A stretch of DNA of 64,000 nucleotides, from positions 19,629,680 through 19,693,679 of the forward strand of contig NC_071391.1 of assembly GCF_022682495.2 (NCBI RefSeq), in the 5' to 3' direction. Below are positions 1-12,479 of the stretch, in pieces. Position numbers and translations under genes: made by a program. How positions within the stretch are numbered: the first letter of the stretch is position 1; each line of letters starts with the position of its first letter. This DNA is from Desmodus rotundus (taxonomy: Eukaryota; Chordata; Mammalia; Chiroptera; Phyllostomidae). The notes beneath the pieces were generated by a model. It was not told the origin of the DNA. It saw only the letters and a list, made by a program, of their open reading frames with translations, and did not search any database.

Positions 1-1400
1 CCATGTTTCTTTGGCTCACAGAATGTCATTATTTACTGAAATATAAAATGAAAAAAGTAGGAGAGTCAAAACCCCAAAACTGTCTTCCAGTACACCTCAC
101 CACAGAGCTGATTGTCAACCTCCCGAGCAGTCATCAGGTGTAACCTGGGTACCATTCAGACCCGCGAGTGAGGAGTGCGCCTTCGGAACAGATCTTCCGC
201 GAAAGGAGTACATTTGCCTCAGTGGCTTGTGCAGACAAATCGCATTTTTGCAGTTGATAATTCTCATTTTAAGAAAATACTTATTTTTTAACAACTTTTT
301 GTCTTGTCTGTGTTATAATTTCAGGCCTCATATCGCTCATGTAACCCTTCGCTAAATTCCTTTCCAAGTCACACATTATCGTTTTAAAAAATACATAGTG
401 TGATAACTAATAAGGAAGAACACTATTAATGTTTTTGAATTTTTAAAAAATGCATCACTATTTCCAAGTCTAAATAGTCTTCCAATAAATTGCACTGACA
501 TCCTCAACAGGAGATGGGTTCGCTAAGTTAAAGTGCTTTAGGAAGCACTGCGTGTGTGTTTAGCGACACATCATTGTCTGCCCTCTCTCAATGCAAAAAA
601 AAAAAAGTCTTCTAAGATCCTTCATACCATTCTATTTGCTCTTCTTCCAAACAATTGGGGAATTCTTTAAGTCTCTGAAGATGTACAGAGATCATTATTT
701 TATGAAGGATAAATCGCTGAGAGAGGCTTAACAGCTACTTTTGGCCCAAAACAATATCTGAAGCTGGCATTGCCTATCATTACCCTGATTTAAAAAATCA
801 TGAGATGGCCACTCCAGAGATCCCATCTAGGGTTCTTGTTCATGCGCTGGTTCAGAGTGTTTTTAAATGGAAAAATTGGTACAACTACTCCTGGGAGCAT
901 TCTAAAACCACGCAAAATTATAATTTCTCAAGATCTTGAATACTTTCAGAAGAGACAATGAATAAAATTGATAAGTCCAATTGGAGGCTTCTAAATGTAT
1001 TTGCAACTGATTAAAAACAGGCACACTCATAGAAATATATAATGATATCTATGACATAATTCATTGATTAATTCATTGTGAATATTTTTTGAACACAAAA
1101 TACATGACCAGTGTTGTGATAACTTTTTTTAAAAAGTAAGAACCATGTCTTTTGAAGAAATGGGGTTTGGTGTTATTTCTTGCTAGTAAGTTTCTATTTA
1201 AGTAAATTGGGGGGGGGACTTCATATTTTAAGCAATTTATTTGAACGTTAAAATCTTCTCACACACTGTCCTTGGCAATGACCCTATGCACTTAACCTGG
1301 GTTGAACGATTGACTTAACACATTCAGAACTTTAAAAACTGTCCTGCTAACATAAGGTATATACTCATGCTTTGCTTCTTCCTGGGCTTTCTGCTCCCTC
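1..1400. other. Anonymous AT-rich DNA
   Basis: No coding region, RNA gene or confidently recognised repeat is visible. The stretch has short homopolymer runs (an A run near 595-606 and a G run near 1210) and no CpG-rich segment. Old diverged repeats may be present below what can be recognised by eye. Confidence 0.6.
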
Positions 1401-1403
1401 CCC

Positions 1404-1500
1404 ATGGAATACTAGCGCCGTGAAGTCAGGAACGTCTGCTGTGTGCTTTGATGCAGTCCAGTCCTTGAACAGAGCATACAGTGCATATAGGCACTCAAAG
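1404..1500 (+). repeat. L2 LINE 3' end fragment
   Basis: The order of short blocks matches the L2 3' end: a segment like 'gaatgtaagctccatgagg', then a remnant of the 'cagtgcctagaacagt' region, then 'aggcactcaaa' corresponding to 'aggcgctcaataaa'. The copy is heavily diverged and noncoding. L2 is an ancient, inactive mammalian LINE. Confidence 0.6.
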
Positions 1501-1617
1501 CAGTGTCAGCGACAACATGAAACCCTCTGTCCTTTTTAGTATCTATGCAGATTCACACCGTTTTTGATCTGTCTTTTTTTTTTTTGCTTTATCAGTGGTA
1601 GGGCATACTGACAGGAA

Positions 1618-1826
1618 GTGCCTATCCAGAGTCAGACCAGCTGAACTGGAATGTCAGCTTTGCTACGTGCTGACAGTGGACTTAAGGGCAAGTTCTGTAA
1701 ACCCTCTGTGTTCAGTTTCCTCACCTATAAAAGGGAGATAATAATAGTCTTTCTGGCAGCGGGTACTTGTTGTTGCAAAGATGAAATAGATAGCATATGT
1801 AAATTTTTTTCTTGTATAGAAAATGG
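1618..1826 (+). repeat. MIR SINE, 5' and core part (split copy)
   Basis: Blocks follow the MIR consensus in order: 'agtcagaccagctgaactgg', 'gggcaagttctgtaaaccc', 'cagtttcctcacctataaaa' and 'gagataataatagtc'. The copy stops near 1826 and resumes at about 2216 after an intervening L1 3' end, so this is one MIR interrupted by a later insertion. MIRs are old tRNA-derived SINEs shared by mammals. Confidence 0.8.
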
Positions 1827-2215
1827 ATCTAAAAAACAAACTAAGCAAACAAGAACAGATTCAGAAATGGATACATAGGGTTTGGAGGGTTTGGATGGTT
1901 GCCGGAAGGGAGGGGCTGTGGAGAAATGCATGAAGAGAGAGGTGAGGGGATTAACAAGTACAAATAAGTGGTTACAGAATAGCCATGGGGATGTAAAGGA
2001 CAGTATGGGAAATAGAGCAGCCGAAGACCTTATGCAATGACCCGTGGACATGAACAAAGGTGATGCAATTGCTTCGGGGTGGGGGTGCTGGGTGGAGGGT
2101 AGCAAAGGGAGAAAAAAAAGGGGCAATTTTTATTATGTATTATGTATTTTTTATTATGTGTTATGTATTGATTATGTAATAGCATAATCAATAAAATAAA
2201 TTTTTTAAAAGAAAA
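1827..2215 (+). mobile_element. L1 3' end inserted into a MIR
   Basis: The segment resembles the 3' UTR of a laurasiatherian L1: 'tggttgccggaagggagggg', 'gattaacaagtacaaataag', 'atggggatgtaaaggacag', then an AT-rich end with 'aataaaataaa' and an A-rich tail. It is severely 5' truncated and noncoding. The flanking copies agaaaatgg (1818-1826) and agaaatgg (2216-2223) look like a short target-site duplication inside the MIR. The open frame on the opposite strand (1725-2126) is a shadow. Confidence 0.65.
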
Positions 2216-2275
2216 AGAAATGGCACATGGTAATTCCCCAATAAGTGTAAACTGTGGTTATTATTCTTTGGCAGT
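2216..2275 (+). repeat. MIR SINE, 3' part of the split copy
   Basis: The sequence 'tggcacatggtaattcccca' followed by 'gtggttattatt' is the MIR/CORE-SINE 3' end and continues the copy that breaks off at 1826. Confidence 0.7.
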
Positions 2276-2543
2276 CTAACATTTGAACTGTAATCTTATA
2301 CTACAAGAAATATATTCACTGTCTGAGTTTTTCTATGCCTAGTCATCCTCTGTCCCTGGAACACCATTTGAAACAAAGTAGGTAAGCCTGATAATAAAGG
2401 TACAATTAGATATTTTAAGGCTGTAGATTGGAGCACATACAAGGCATCTGCTCAGCTAGTCTGATTTGAGTGGAGAGGCCTGATGAAGCAGACAAGAAAG
2501 CATGTTTGCTGAAGTACAATAGGACTAGATCACAAAACATACA

Positions 2544-2654
2544 TCCGGGTCACCAACCCCTGGGCCACGGACAGATACCGGCCCGTGGCCTGTTAGGAAC
2601 CGGTCCCTCAGGGAAGCTCGCCTGAGCTTGTGCCGAGATGGTTGGGGACCGCTG
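2544..2654. mobile_element. Short nonautonomous hAT-type DNA transposon
   Basis: The ends are an imperfect inverted pair: 'gggtcaccaacccc' on the left and 'ggttggggaccgctg' on the right. Inside is 'ccggcccgtggcctgttagg', a block known from a placental hAT (MER-type) family. At about 110 bp it is a strong internal deletion with no transposase. I could not identify a clear 8-bp target duplication, so the exact ends are approximate. Confidence 0.7.
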
Positions 2655-3310
2655 GCTTCAGTATATGACACTAGACTCTCATGACACATGGCAAGTTGTA
2701 AAGGATGGATGGCATGTGAGTGAAGGTGTTTAAAGAAGTTTATGGTAGTTTTTTTTTCTACGGTGAGGATTAGTATAAAGTGTTTGTGGCTGAAGGTATA
2801 GAAGAGCGGGTGGAAACAAAAATTTTTGCAAAAGTAGCATCTCACCATTTCTGAGCTGATTTGGACATTAGGTTTCACAAATTCACATGTCTTTATGGGT
2901 CTACCCCTTACACACAACCATTTTTATTAAAACAAATAGGAAACATGAAAAACCTAATAAGGGAGCTATCTTACCTCCAAACACTTAAATTCAATTAAAA
3001 AGGCAGTTTCCGAGTGGGGAAATCAATATTCACCCCACACATATCAACTACAAGTGTTAAAATGAAAATAAGGAAATGGATACAAAGTCTATCTTAGAAT
3101 CAAAATCAGTATGATGACTCTATAGGAGGATTAGGATGAAGCAAGTGCTAATGATAATAGTAACATTCCAAACCTGAGTTGCAGGAAAGTGATGAATTTA
3201 GAGGAAGAACCATCAAAAGCAGGTTCACTTCAGGAGTCTCTTTGGTTTCTTGTTTCCTTCCAGTTTGCTAGTATGACAGCTACTCCAGCCAAGGTTTTTA
3301 ATTGAAATGG
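2655..3310. other. Anonymous DNA
   Basis: No gene or recognisable repeat. Ordinary AT-rich sequence without CpG clustering. Confidence 0.5.
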
Positions 3311-3312
3311 TA

Positions 3313-3487
3313 CAGGCTCACCTCAGAGATTGCAGGCATGAGTCCAGATCACTGAAATAAAGTACCACACTGAAGTGATTTGTAATCTTCTGCGGGGGGA
3401 GGGGGGGAGGGTCTTGCCTTCACATTTAAAAAAAGCAACATCTGTGAAGCACAATAAAGCAAAGCACAATAAAATGAGGTGTGCTCA
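3313..3487. mobile_element. Tigger-type (Tc1/mariner) deletion derivative
   Basis: The left end 'caggctcacctcagagat' and the right end 'caataaaatgaggtgtgct' are inverted repeats of the Tigger1/MER2 terminus, with subterminal 'cactgaaataaagtaccaca' and 'gcacaataaagcaaagcaca'. TA lies on each side (3311-3312 and 3488-3489), as expected for this superfamily. The 175-bp element lacks any transposase and carries a G-rich stretch near 3395-3411 at the deletion point. It is a nonautonomous relic. Confidence 0.75.
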
Positions 3488-3489
3488 TA

Positions 3490-4325
3490 CATTATTATAG
3501 TTAGCATCCAAAAATAGGAACTTTTTTTTTTTTACTAAATAGAAGCTTCTTTAAACTAGATATACTGCCAGATTTTTTAACAGTTTTAAAACTCTATGCA
3601 ATTCCAATATTCCCATTCTCTATCATCTTGGAATTGTTTATCACTGAGTCAACATCATATTTTTTCTTCTATAAGGCAGTTTTACTGAGGCTTAACATTT
3701 GATGTCACTAACTGAAAGTGATACACGACTCATATCAAAATGGAAAAAAACAATCTCCGAACTCCATTTTAAATAAATAGAGTTTACAGCCCCTTAGCGA
3801 GATGAATAAGCTTTTTTGGTTTTATTGGCTTTTGACATAGTTGTAGATACAAACATGTATTGGCTGATGCGGCAGAAATTTTGCAGTTTAGTAGTTCTAA
3901 AATTATTATATTGCCCTTGCTAAATAATATACATGACATCTACTCTTCTTTTATGAAATTAAATAGGCCCCGTAATTTTCAATGAAATGCTAAAAGATGC
4001 ATTTCTATGTAAGGATGTTATTTCAGAATAATTTTACCTGGTTAAACATTCATGAAGTAGTTTTATTCTCTCATAATTCCTTATTATGAAGATATGTCTT
4101 GTATAAAGACACTGCCTTTTTCTATGTAAATCATTCTATAGCACTATAACTTGATATTTGCATCTACAATGAAAAATTTGTCTAGAAAAGCTAGATCATG
4201 TCAAATAGGTACTTAAATGATGTTTACAAGAGAGGCATTTTAGATTTATAGTAAAATTATAAGCAGAAAAGATGAGTACGAAATTGCATACAGAGTGCAG
4301 TGATTTCAGAACACACCTTCAAATT
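3490..4325. other. Anonymous AT-rich DNA
   Basis: No gene, RNA or recognised repeat. Confidence 0.5.
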
Positions 4326-4329
4326 CTTC

Positions 4330-4780
4330 AATATTTTTGGCACCAGGAGGGTCGGTCTACATACCCATCCCCTGGAATCTGGATGAGCTTGTGAATGCTT
4401 CAATTAACAGAATGTAGAGGAAGTAATGCCATGTGACTTCCCGGACTCGGTCAGAAGAAGCCATGCTCCTGAGTTGCCCTGAGTCAGGCTACCCTGAGAC
4501 CACCGCAAGCGAGAAGCCCCTTTGAGGCACTCTGATTGACAGCCCAGTTGTCAGCCCATGGCACAGGTAAATGAAGAAGCCATCTGGAAATTGGACACTC
4601 CAGCCCAAGCTGTTTCAGTGCTCTGTCATTCGGGGCTCCCCAGCTGAGGACCCAGACATAGTGGAACATGGAACATGGAAAGCCACCCATGTCCTTTGTG
4701 AATTTCTACACAAAATACTTTGGCACAATAAAATGGCTGCCTTACATGGGGCTGGTGTGCTGCCTACAGCCCATATCAGC
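4330..4780 (+). repeat. MLT1-like (ERVL-MaLR) LTR remnant
   Basis: Blocks resembling MLT1-class LTRs appear in order: 'atctggatgagcttgtgaat', 'gtaatgccatgtgacttccc', 'ggtcagaagaagccatgctc', 'agaagcccctttgag', 'gaagccatctgg' and 'cactccagcccaagctg'. No internal retroviral gene is attached, so this is an old solitary LTR or part of one. The open frames over it (4484-4690 minus, 4571-4786 plus) have no recognisable product. Confidence 0.6.
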
Positions 4781-5500
4781 TTTTGAGAAATAATTGTTAC
4801 ATTTGCAAAAATTTTGTAAGCAAAGTTTTTTAAAAATTACAACTTAGTGAGTTATATTTTAAAATATTAATAAATATTCAATACTCACTATATCTTTATT
4901 ATTTGACTACTTCAAGGTAGAAATTATTCATGAATTTATTGTTTTCTACCATTTGTCATATTTCAATTTAAGTAGTAACATTCCATTTTATGGTTTTAAT
5001 CTATTAAGTATTTAAAAAATTACTGATTTTGACAATCATAATGAGGTTTATACTAATTTGACAATCCATCATCAAAAGATTAAACACTGTTAGGTATATG
5101 TGCAGTATTAGAATATGGATGGAGGAATTAAGAGGTGGCAGAGAAAAATATAGTGGATTTTTTCTTTTTTTAAGAGCTCAGACCAACAGGTACCTTGTTG
5201 AATCAGTAATAGCTGTTGGTTTCTAGTGATTGTTTTAATGAACACATACCAAATATCTTAGTAAAAATTCTTCATATTGTACATTACTTATATGCACTTA
5301 AGCCCCATTACTTCCTATAAATTACCCCGCAGTCCTGATGAAAAATACTTGGCCAAACTAAATAACAAAATTAATTTTAATGCCTAATCATGCATGAAGT
5401 CTTTATGAAAGATTGGGTGAAAAGTTAATGTTAGTTATCCAACATTAAAAAGAATACCATGTCAAAATTATAAGACACAAGAGAAAGAAACTGAAGAAGA
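4781..5500. other. Anonymous AT-rich DNA
   Basis: Strongly AT-rich, with no gene and no recognised repeat. Confidence 0.5.
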
Positions 5501-5504
5501 TACA

Positions 5505-6290
5505 AGTAAGTGGAAGCATATACTGTGTCCATGGATAAGAAGAATTACATCATTAAAATATCCATACTACCCAAAGCAATCTACAGATTCAATGCAATTC
5601 CTATCAAAATACCAATGACATATTTCACAGATATAGAACAAATATTCCAAAAACTTACATGAAACCACAAAAGACCCTGAATAGCCACAGGAATCTTAAG
5701 ATAAAAGGACAAAGTTGGAGAAATCATACTACCTGATACCAGACTATACTACAAGTCCATAATAATCAAAATAGCATGGTACTGGCATAAAAACAGACAT
5801 ACACATTAATATGACAAAACAAAGAGCCCAGAAATAAACCCACACCTTCATGGTTAATATTTGATGAAGGAGGCAAGAAGAGAGTCAATGGGGTAAAGAC
5901 AGTCCATTCAATAAATGGCGTTGGAAAAATTGGATAGATACATGCATAAAATGAAACAGACCAACTCCTTACACCATACCCAAGAGTAAACAAAATGGAT
6001 TAAAAACTTAAGTGTAAGACTAGAAACCATAAAAATCCTAGAAGAAAACATAAGCAGTAAAATCTTAAACATTACTCATAGCAACATTTTACTGATATAT
6101 CTCCTCAGGAAGCACAAGAAAAAAATTAAACAAATGGGACTACATCAAACTCAAAAGGTTTTGCACAGCAAAGAAAAGCATCAACAAAATGAAAAGACAA
6201 TGACTAAACTATAGAACATATTTGCCAATGATACATCTAGTAAGGGGTTAAATTCCAAAATTTATAAAAAACCTTATAACTCCTTACTGG
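5505..6290 (+). pseudogene. Old L1 ORF2 fragment (after the RT core)
   Basis: The segment follows the L1 ORF2 coding strand downstream of the reverse-transcriptase core: 'cagattcaatgcaattccta', 'tactggcataaaaacagaca', 'atagagcccagaaataaacc'-like, 'ttggaaaaattggatagata', and 'aaatgggactacatcaaact' followed by 'ttttgcacagcaaag'. Many stops and frame breaks interrupt it, and neither the RT catalytic region nor the 3' UTR is present, so it is truncated at both ends. It cannot make a protein. Divergence is clearly higher than in the copy at 16.1 kb. Confidence 0.85.
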
Positions 6291-6625
6291 AGTTATCTTT
6301 CCATAATATGGTTGAATCCCTTTACCCATGTACTTTACACATGTCAATTTATAAGCTGTGAATAGATAGTTTGAGAAAATAAGTTTGAAAATGAACAGAA
6401 TGAACTCTAAAAAATGTTTGTCTACCTCTAGTAGCTTTTGTTTTAAATGTTCATGTTCAATATTCATGTTCAAATGTTCAACATTCACATAATATATATG
6501 AGTGGGGGAAAGTAGATCAATAATGACAATCAGAGATAGCTACAGTTCTCGATATTCCCAGTAGAAACTAATATTTTCCAAGTCACTAAATTCACCCATC
6601 TTTGCTATGTCATTATCACCTTATT
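6291..6625. other. Anonymous DNA with a small degenerate tandem
   Basis: No gene is seen. Around 6447-6487 'atgttca'-like heptamers recur several times (atgttcatgttcaat, attcatgttcaaatgttcaa), a short decayed tandem repeat. Confidence 0.5.
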
Positions 6626-6631
6626 AGTGTG

Positions 6632-7115
6632 GGTATATTTCCTATTGTTGCTATAACAAATTACCCCAAATTTAGTGTCTTAAGACAATCCAGGTTTATT
6701 CATTTACATTTCTGGAGGTCAGCAGTCAAAATTCAAGCTGTCAGCAGAACTGCATCCCTCCAGAAGATACAGGGGAAAAATACATGTCCACTGTATAGCA
6801 ACTACCTGAATCCCTTGGCTGGTGGGCCCTTCCTCTGCCTTCAAAGACAGCAAGCAGCATAGCATCTTCCAGTCTCACCCCTTTGCTGCTTCCTTCATCA
6901 TATTGTCTTTTTCTCTCTGTGTCTGATCCTCCTGCCTCCCTTCTATAAGGACCCTATGATTACACTGGGTCCACGTGGATAACCCTAGATACACTCCCCA
7001 TGAAAACAGCCCAAAGTTAATCACATCTGCAAAGTCCCTGTTACCATGTAAGGTCACATTCACAGGTTCCAAGGATTAGGAGGTGGCCCTCTTTTTCTGG
7101 AGGGAAACATCATTT
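6632..7115 (+). repeat. Ancient placental repeat (TGCTATAACAAATTACC family)
   Basis: It begins with 'attgttgctataacaaatta' and continues with 'ttacatttctggaggtcagc', 'gctgtcagcagaactgcatc', 'ataaggaccctatgattaca', 'cacatctgcaaagtccctgt' and 'aggtcacattcacaggttcc', the block order of a very common old placental repeat. I am not certain of its formal name (L1M-class 3' UTR or LTR relic). Related copies lie at about 29.04-29.55 kb and 48.29-48.39 kb. Noncoding. Confidence 0.65.
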
Positions 7116-7219
7116 AGTGAGTAAGAAAAAATTATCATTATTACATGAAAGATCTTTACAGGAAAACTTGGAAAATTTTTAGTTTGTCACTTTTCTAGAC
7201 AGACACTTCTAATTATGTT

Positions 7220-7385
7220 TAGATCACAGAACCTGCAGCATTGGAAGGACCTTAGAGACAAAGTGCCTCATTTTAAAGATGAAATGCCGGAGCCCCTGAG
7301 AATTGTGTCTCACCAAATAATAAACTGCTGCCTCGTGCCATAGATCCAATTCTTGGTCTCCTAATTCCCAGCTATGTTTACCTAA
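7220..7385 (-). repeat. MIR-like SINE remnant
   Basis: The reverse-oriented MIR pattern is visible: 'ctcattttaaagatgaaatg', a decayed 'gcccagagagg' region, then 'aattcttggtctcctaattc'. Low-identity, ancient copy. Confidence 0.5.
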
Positions 7386-8335
7386 AGGAAAATGTGTACC
7401 TCAGACATTTGGTCACTGTATTTTCTCTTTCATAATAATAATAATAATAAATAAACTTTACTCAAATGGCCAATAGGCATACTTTGAAGAAATTTATAAC
7501 TACCATTAGAATAATTTTTTTTGCAGGTAACTGGATAATAAAATGATCATACCTCTATTTTTTTTGCAAAGTAACTAATGTATACGCAGCCTTGACATGG
7601 AAAATAAATACGACTAACTTACTCACTTTCATCTTTCTATCATTCTGGCTATATCAGCTCCTGGGAAATATCTCAATCCTTTCCCCATGCCTTTGAAGTT
7701 TATAATTGCTAAGGAAAATACAAAGGTTTTTCTTTTTGAAAACAAAGCTACGATTTGTGATTCATAATAAGAATATAATTATTGTAATGATTAAATAAAA
7801 TATTTTTGCAGAAATTTCTTTACAAAGTATCTAAGTGAATATGCAATAATTATCAAAGACGTGACATATAATTAGTATAAAATTTAGTAAGCACTCGTGA
7901 CACAACACAAGTAACATTTTGAATCTCTTTATTAAAAGTTGTGAAATCAATTATAATCTTTTATGAAAAGCAGGAAGAACTTTTGTTTCTTCCACATTCA
8001 CATTTTTATCCAAACTCACATAATCATGTCTACCATATAATTTCATTTCTCCAGACAACATATTTACTGTAGAAAAGGTAACTATGCAACATCATTGGAA
8101 CAAAACTATCTCTTTGATTTTAATTATATTTACTCTTCTTTTCATGGAACCAGAAACTTTGAATTTGTGCATGGATTATAATGAAAACTGACCTATAAAA
8201 TCAGTAATTTTACATATCTTTTAAGGTGTTAGTTTTGATGGAATTTTCATATGTTACAGCATGGAGTAGTAAGAATAAAGATTACTATTACTTTAACATT
8301 AGGGTTATAAAATCATCGTTATTAACACAAAATAC
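7386..8335. other. Anonymous AT-rich DNA with an (ATA)n run
   Basis: A short (ATA)n microsatellite at 7431-7453 is the only clear structure. No gene is seen. Confidence 0.5.
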
Positions 8336-8359
8336 ATTTAATACGTGTTCCCTGCAGTT

Positions 8360-8500
8360 CTGCACGTCCAATAATCATCACTGCATATACTCTCAGTTAG
8401 ATGATGTGTATTATCCCTTTCAGCTTGTGGACATGGAAATGAAGTTCAAAAAATGTGTAATTTTTATGAGCTCAAGTCATCGGTTTTCAAGAGGTAGGAT
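8360..8500 (-). repeat. Possible MIR remnant
   Basis: The succession 'gtgtattatccctttcagct', 'gacatggaaatgaag' and 'gtaggattgaaa' fits a decayed reverse-strand MIR. The overlapping 115-codon open frame (8226-8573) has no recognisable domain and is probably chance. Confidence 0.35.
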
Positions 8501-10045
8501 TGAAAATACTTCTTATCTCACCTGTCCATCTTTAATAGGAGAGGCAATGATCCTACATATAAAGTCACTTTGAAATGCCAATGAAACAGTTACTTTTTCC
8601 TGAGATGGACACATGCAAAGCTTTATGATATTTGGCTTAAAAAGTATTTATTAATTATATGTGCATCATATTTTCTATTTTCCTGAATTATTAAATTAAA
8701 AATCATGACAGGTAATTTCTAAAGTGTTGCAACTATATTAGATTTCACATCTTCCTATAAGCATGCTTGTTCTTTACTTGCTGATCAACAAAACATTTTA
8801 AAACATGGTTTCCTGATTAATGGTCTTGTTAATAAACTAATCTAAATGCATGCCTCCAGGCATCTCCTAAAGAAAAGAAGGTTCCGAGAAAGCTTGAAGA
8901 AGAGAAAATCAGTTCATGAATAATGCATGTATTTGTTCACTTCCATCTCCCTGCCTGTTGCTTGTAATGATGTTTTGATAGCGGTAAATAGCAGGGATTT
9001 GTGGATGAAAGATAACTGCCTACCTGAAGGTATTTTACCATTTCAGAGATTTGACATACCATTAAATCACCCCAATAGAAAAATCAGTAAATGCTTTTTA
9101 ACCTTATGCTGTGAAATGGTAATAATTATATAGTAGTTTTACTAGAGATGATAAATATTTTGCAATGAAACCTCCAAAAAAGAAAAAAAAACTAAACTGT
9201 GGGATTCAGAGACCTTCTGGGCTGGTGTACAACCCACATGCTGTGAGGGTGGTACCTCCCAGCTCCACGGGGACAAAAGCTCCTGTGGTCAGAACCCTTC
9301 TGCGCCTCATGCTATGCCCAAAAATACAAAAACAGAAACAAAAAACAAAAAGACATTTTGCAAAATTGCAATTGCATTCATCTCTTTTAGTGGTAACAAG
9401 TTCCAATGAGACACATGGGATTTATGGGAAGTAGATCTTAGAAAAATGTTACCATTTAATGAGGGACGTGGCATTTGTCAAAAGATACACGCTTGATGTT
9501 GTGAGCCTTACAAGGACTCAGACAATTCTCATTTTGCAGTTTGCCTAACACTCTTCAGGTTTTGACCAACTCCTTCCCCTTGGAATACTAATAGCTATGA
9601 TAAGATGATATCTAGGCAATGTGCTAGACGTTTCATGAATATTATCTCTAGAACTACATAAAGCTATGTTGTTTCCAGAAACAATACAGAATAATAATGA
9701 TATAATGACCAATTAGTGTACCTAATATCTTATATTAATACAGGTTTCTTAAAGCCTATTCAAACACCAGTCCTTACCATAAATTCATTTTAATCTAAAA
9801 ACAATCTTTTACTGCCATATATTAGTCATTGTGTCTAGTACAAGTGGGGAGAAATCAAGGTCTAAAGAAGTTGTCATTTCCGCCCCTCCCCCACCCTCCC
9901 CACCCCCGCCAAGGCAGGGAATAAAGCGTCCTAGTACCATGGCTGTAACTGAACTCATCCTTCTCGTATTTCTTACCCACTTACTTCTTACCTTCCACAT
10001 TAGACATCTAATGCTGCTTCACGAATTGTCATAAAGTTAGCTATC
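8501..10045. other. Mostly anonymous DNA
   Basis: No gene is seen. The part at 9200-9310 is locally GC-richer and looks like a worn LTR or other repeat piece (two opposed open frames overlap there), but I cannot assign it. A C-rich tract lies at 9883-9909. Confidence 0.45.
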
Positions 10046-10049
10046 TCAC

Positions 10050-10510
10050 TCTCTCTGTGGATCAGGATCCCAGGCATAGCTCTGCTGGGTCCTGTGCTTC
10101 AGGATTCCTCACGTGCCTGACACCAGTCTCCTCATCTGAAGTCATGCCTGCGAAAGTCTGCGTGCAAGCGTAGGTAGTTGTCAGCAGAATCCAGTTCCGT
10201 ATAGATCAGAAAACCTAAGGTCTCCGTTTCTTGCTGGTTGTTGGCGGGAGACAACACTCATTTCCTTGCCACGTGAACCTCTCTATACAGCAGCTCAAAA
10301 CATGGCAGTTTGTGTCAACAAAGCCAGCACAAGAGATGCTGGCAAAACGATTTTATAAGCTTGTGTAACTCCATCTTGGAAGTGGCGTCCCCTCACTGTT
10401 GTCTTCTCTTGGTTAGAAGCAAGTCACAGGTTCTGCCAACACTCAGGGGGAGGGGAATATACAAGGGTGTGAATGAGGTGGAGGTACTTGGAGCTAACCT
10501 TTAGAGTTTG
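10050..10510 (+). repeat. Ancient placental repeat, related to the 6.6 kb family
   Basis: Recognisable blocks are 'gttgtcagcagaatccagtt', 'tttcttgctggttgttggc', 'catttccttgccacgtgaac', 'aagccagcacaagagatgct', 'gtgtaactccatcttggaag', 'tggttagaagcaagtcacag' and 'acactcagggggaggggaat'. These are typical of a widespread old placental repeat whose formal name I am unsure of. Noncoding. Confidence 0.6.
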
Positions 10511-12475
10511 TGTAGGATAGCCTCCTTAGAAGTCTCTGGAAAAGAGCACAACATCTTCACCTTGTCCACTCTGACCTTCTTGGTTTTCATTGTCCCCTAT
10601 AAGACACCTTTTCACTCATTCTACCCATTTCTGAGACGATATCCTAGACTTTTCCATTATTCGTAATTGAACGGCCTTCCACTCCCCCATGGATTTAGTA
10701 CTCCATTCCCATCAATCAAGTTTCAGCGCTTAAGTAATATTTTCACAGAAGATATTTATGCCCAACCCACAATTGTAGAGAATTTATGTCAAATGTTTTC
10801 ACACAAAGATTGTGAACCTTGTCAACATTTTACTTACAATAGCTGAAATTTTAATTTATTTGAGCTTTTTAAAAAATAACATCTGCACTTCAGGTTATAA
10901 GTTCCATGATGATACTGTTTCCACCACTGTTAGCATAGGACTTGCCAAGCACTGAGATGCAATGGATACTCTTGACTAAATTAACAAAACAATGGTTCAT
11001 AGTTAGAACTAAAATGTACCATTGGTCCTCTATTCAATCTTCGTCCTTCTAATTCACCCACAAGCCCTTGAAATATACAAACTCAATATGTGTATTACTT
11101 TGTTATCACCAATCCTGCTTTCTATTTGTTTGCATATCCACTGTTTCTCACTAGCTAAGATTATTTTCCAAGACCTAAATTTTTTAAAAAAATGTTATTC
11201 AGAGGAGATATTCTACATTTTCCAAAGATTTTTTTCATTAAATAAACTATTTTATAGATATTTAAAAATATTGTTTCATGTGTTAATTTATGCTTAAGTG
11301 ATTTTATTAGAAAAAATTAATGTTTTACTTAAAACAGGCAATATAGAAAAAATTAGACATTTCAATGATTTTTAGCAAAAATTAGATTTTCTTATGTGCT
11401 ATTTCTCACTTATTAGAAATAAAAGGTATATGCAGAGTGGTTGACATAGAAACAAGAAAAAAACAAGGATTTCTTAACTTAAGGCCATTCTGGTTACCAG
11501 GTAACCACATGCTAGTTGAAATTTAAAGGTCATAGAGTGAACAGGGAAAGAAACCAGACTTTATCAAATAATAGCACTTTCCGTCAATTATTTCAAATAT
11601 AAATTAGAAACAGATTAATATCAAACTGGTTTGGTGAAGTCATCCTTTCTAAACAGGCAAAAATGGTTGAAAATTTTTTTTCAGAAGTCAAGGTATTAAG
11701 AGACAAAAGTTTAAGTTTCTCATTAACAAGTGCTTTAGACAAATATTGTAAAACAAATCAAAATTGCTCATAAATGTTACAATTCTTACTGTAAAGTTTA
11801 GGATACAATGAGAGACTTTTAGAGTTCAAATCCCACTGAAATTTTATGCCAGAAGACATTTTGTTCCAGTAGAGGGCCCCCCTTTATTTTTAGTAGATCC
11901 ACAAATGAATCCTTGACCAAAGTAATCCTTGACTAAAAATAAAAAAGGCAAGAACCCTGTATTCAATGCTGAAATGCACCCCATCACTCACCTACTCATC
12001 AGACCTATGATGCAGTCAAACCTAGCCAACATCTAAGAGCGGAACATTACATATGAATCACAGATGCCATAGACCTTGTCTAGTGAATGAAATAGTTTTT
12101 CTACTGCTCTAAGAGACCGAAAAAGATTAAAATAGCCACATTAGAACTTCATCTGGAATGCTTATACTTTAGACAATACTGCGCTGAGCTGCAAACAAGA
12201 ACCCTGTCAGGGGCCCTTCACCTTGATGTTTGCTGTGGTGGTGACTGTTTATTTGTTGGAGCTGTCTCCATAAGTGTTGTTCTATTTTCTTTCTTAAAAA
12301 GTCAACCATCACCAATGCACTGGTTTGAAGCCTTTCTTTTTCTCCAGGATGTAATGTAAAAAAAAAAGGGGGGGAGAGCAGATTTTATACTGTAAAATGT
12401 AAAAGAGAAATCATTAGAATTGTCATCCCATATTAGATCAAAGACTCTGAGGTATGATAGTAATATGGTTAATTT
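10511..12475. other. Anonymous AT-rich DNA
   Basis: No gene, RNA or confidently recognised repeat. Short A/G-rich tract near 12358-12376. Confidence 0.5.
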
Positions 12476-12479
12476 TTAT

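Noticed and set aside
1725..2126. 133-codon minus-strand open frame
   Set aside because: It covers the antisense of an MIR and an L1 3' UTR.
4330..4780. Endogenous retrovirus with genes
   Set aside because: Only MLT1-like LTR sequence is visible; no gag, pol or env homology lies on either side.
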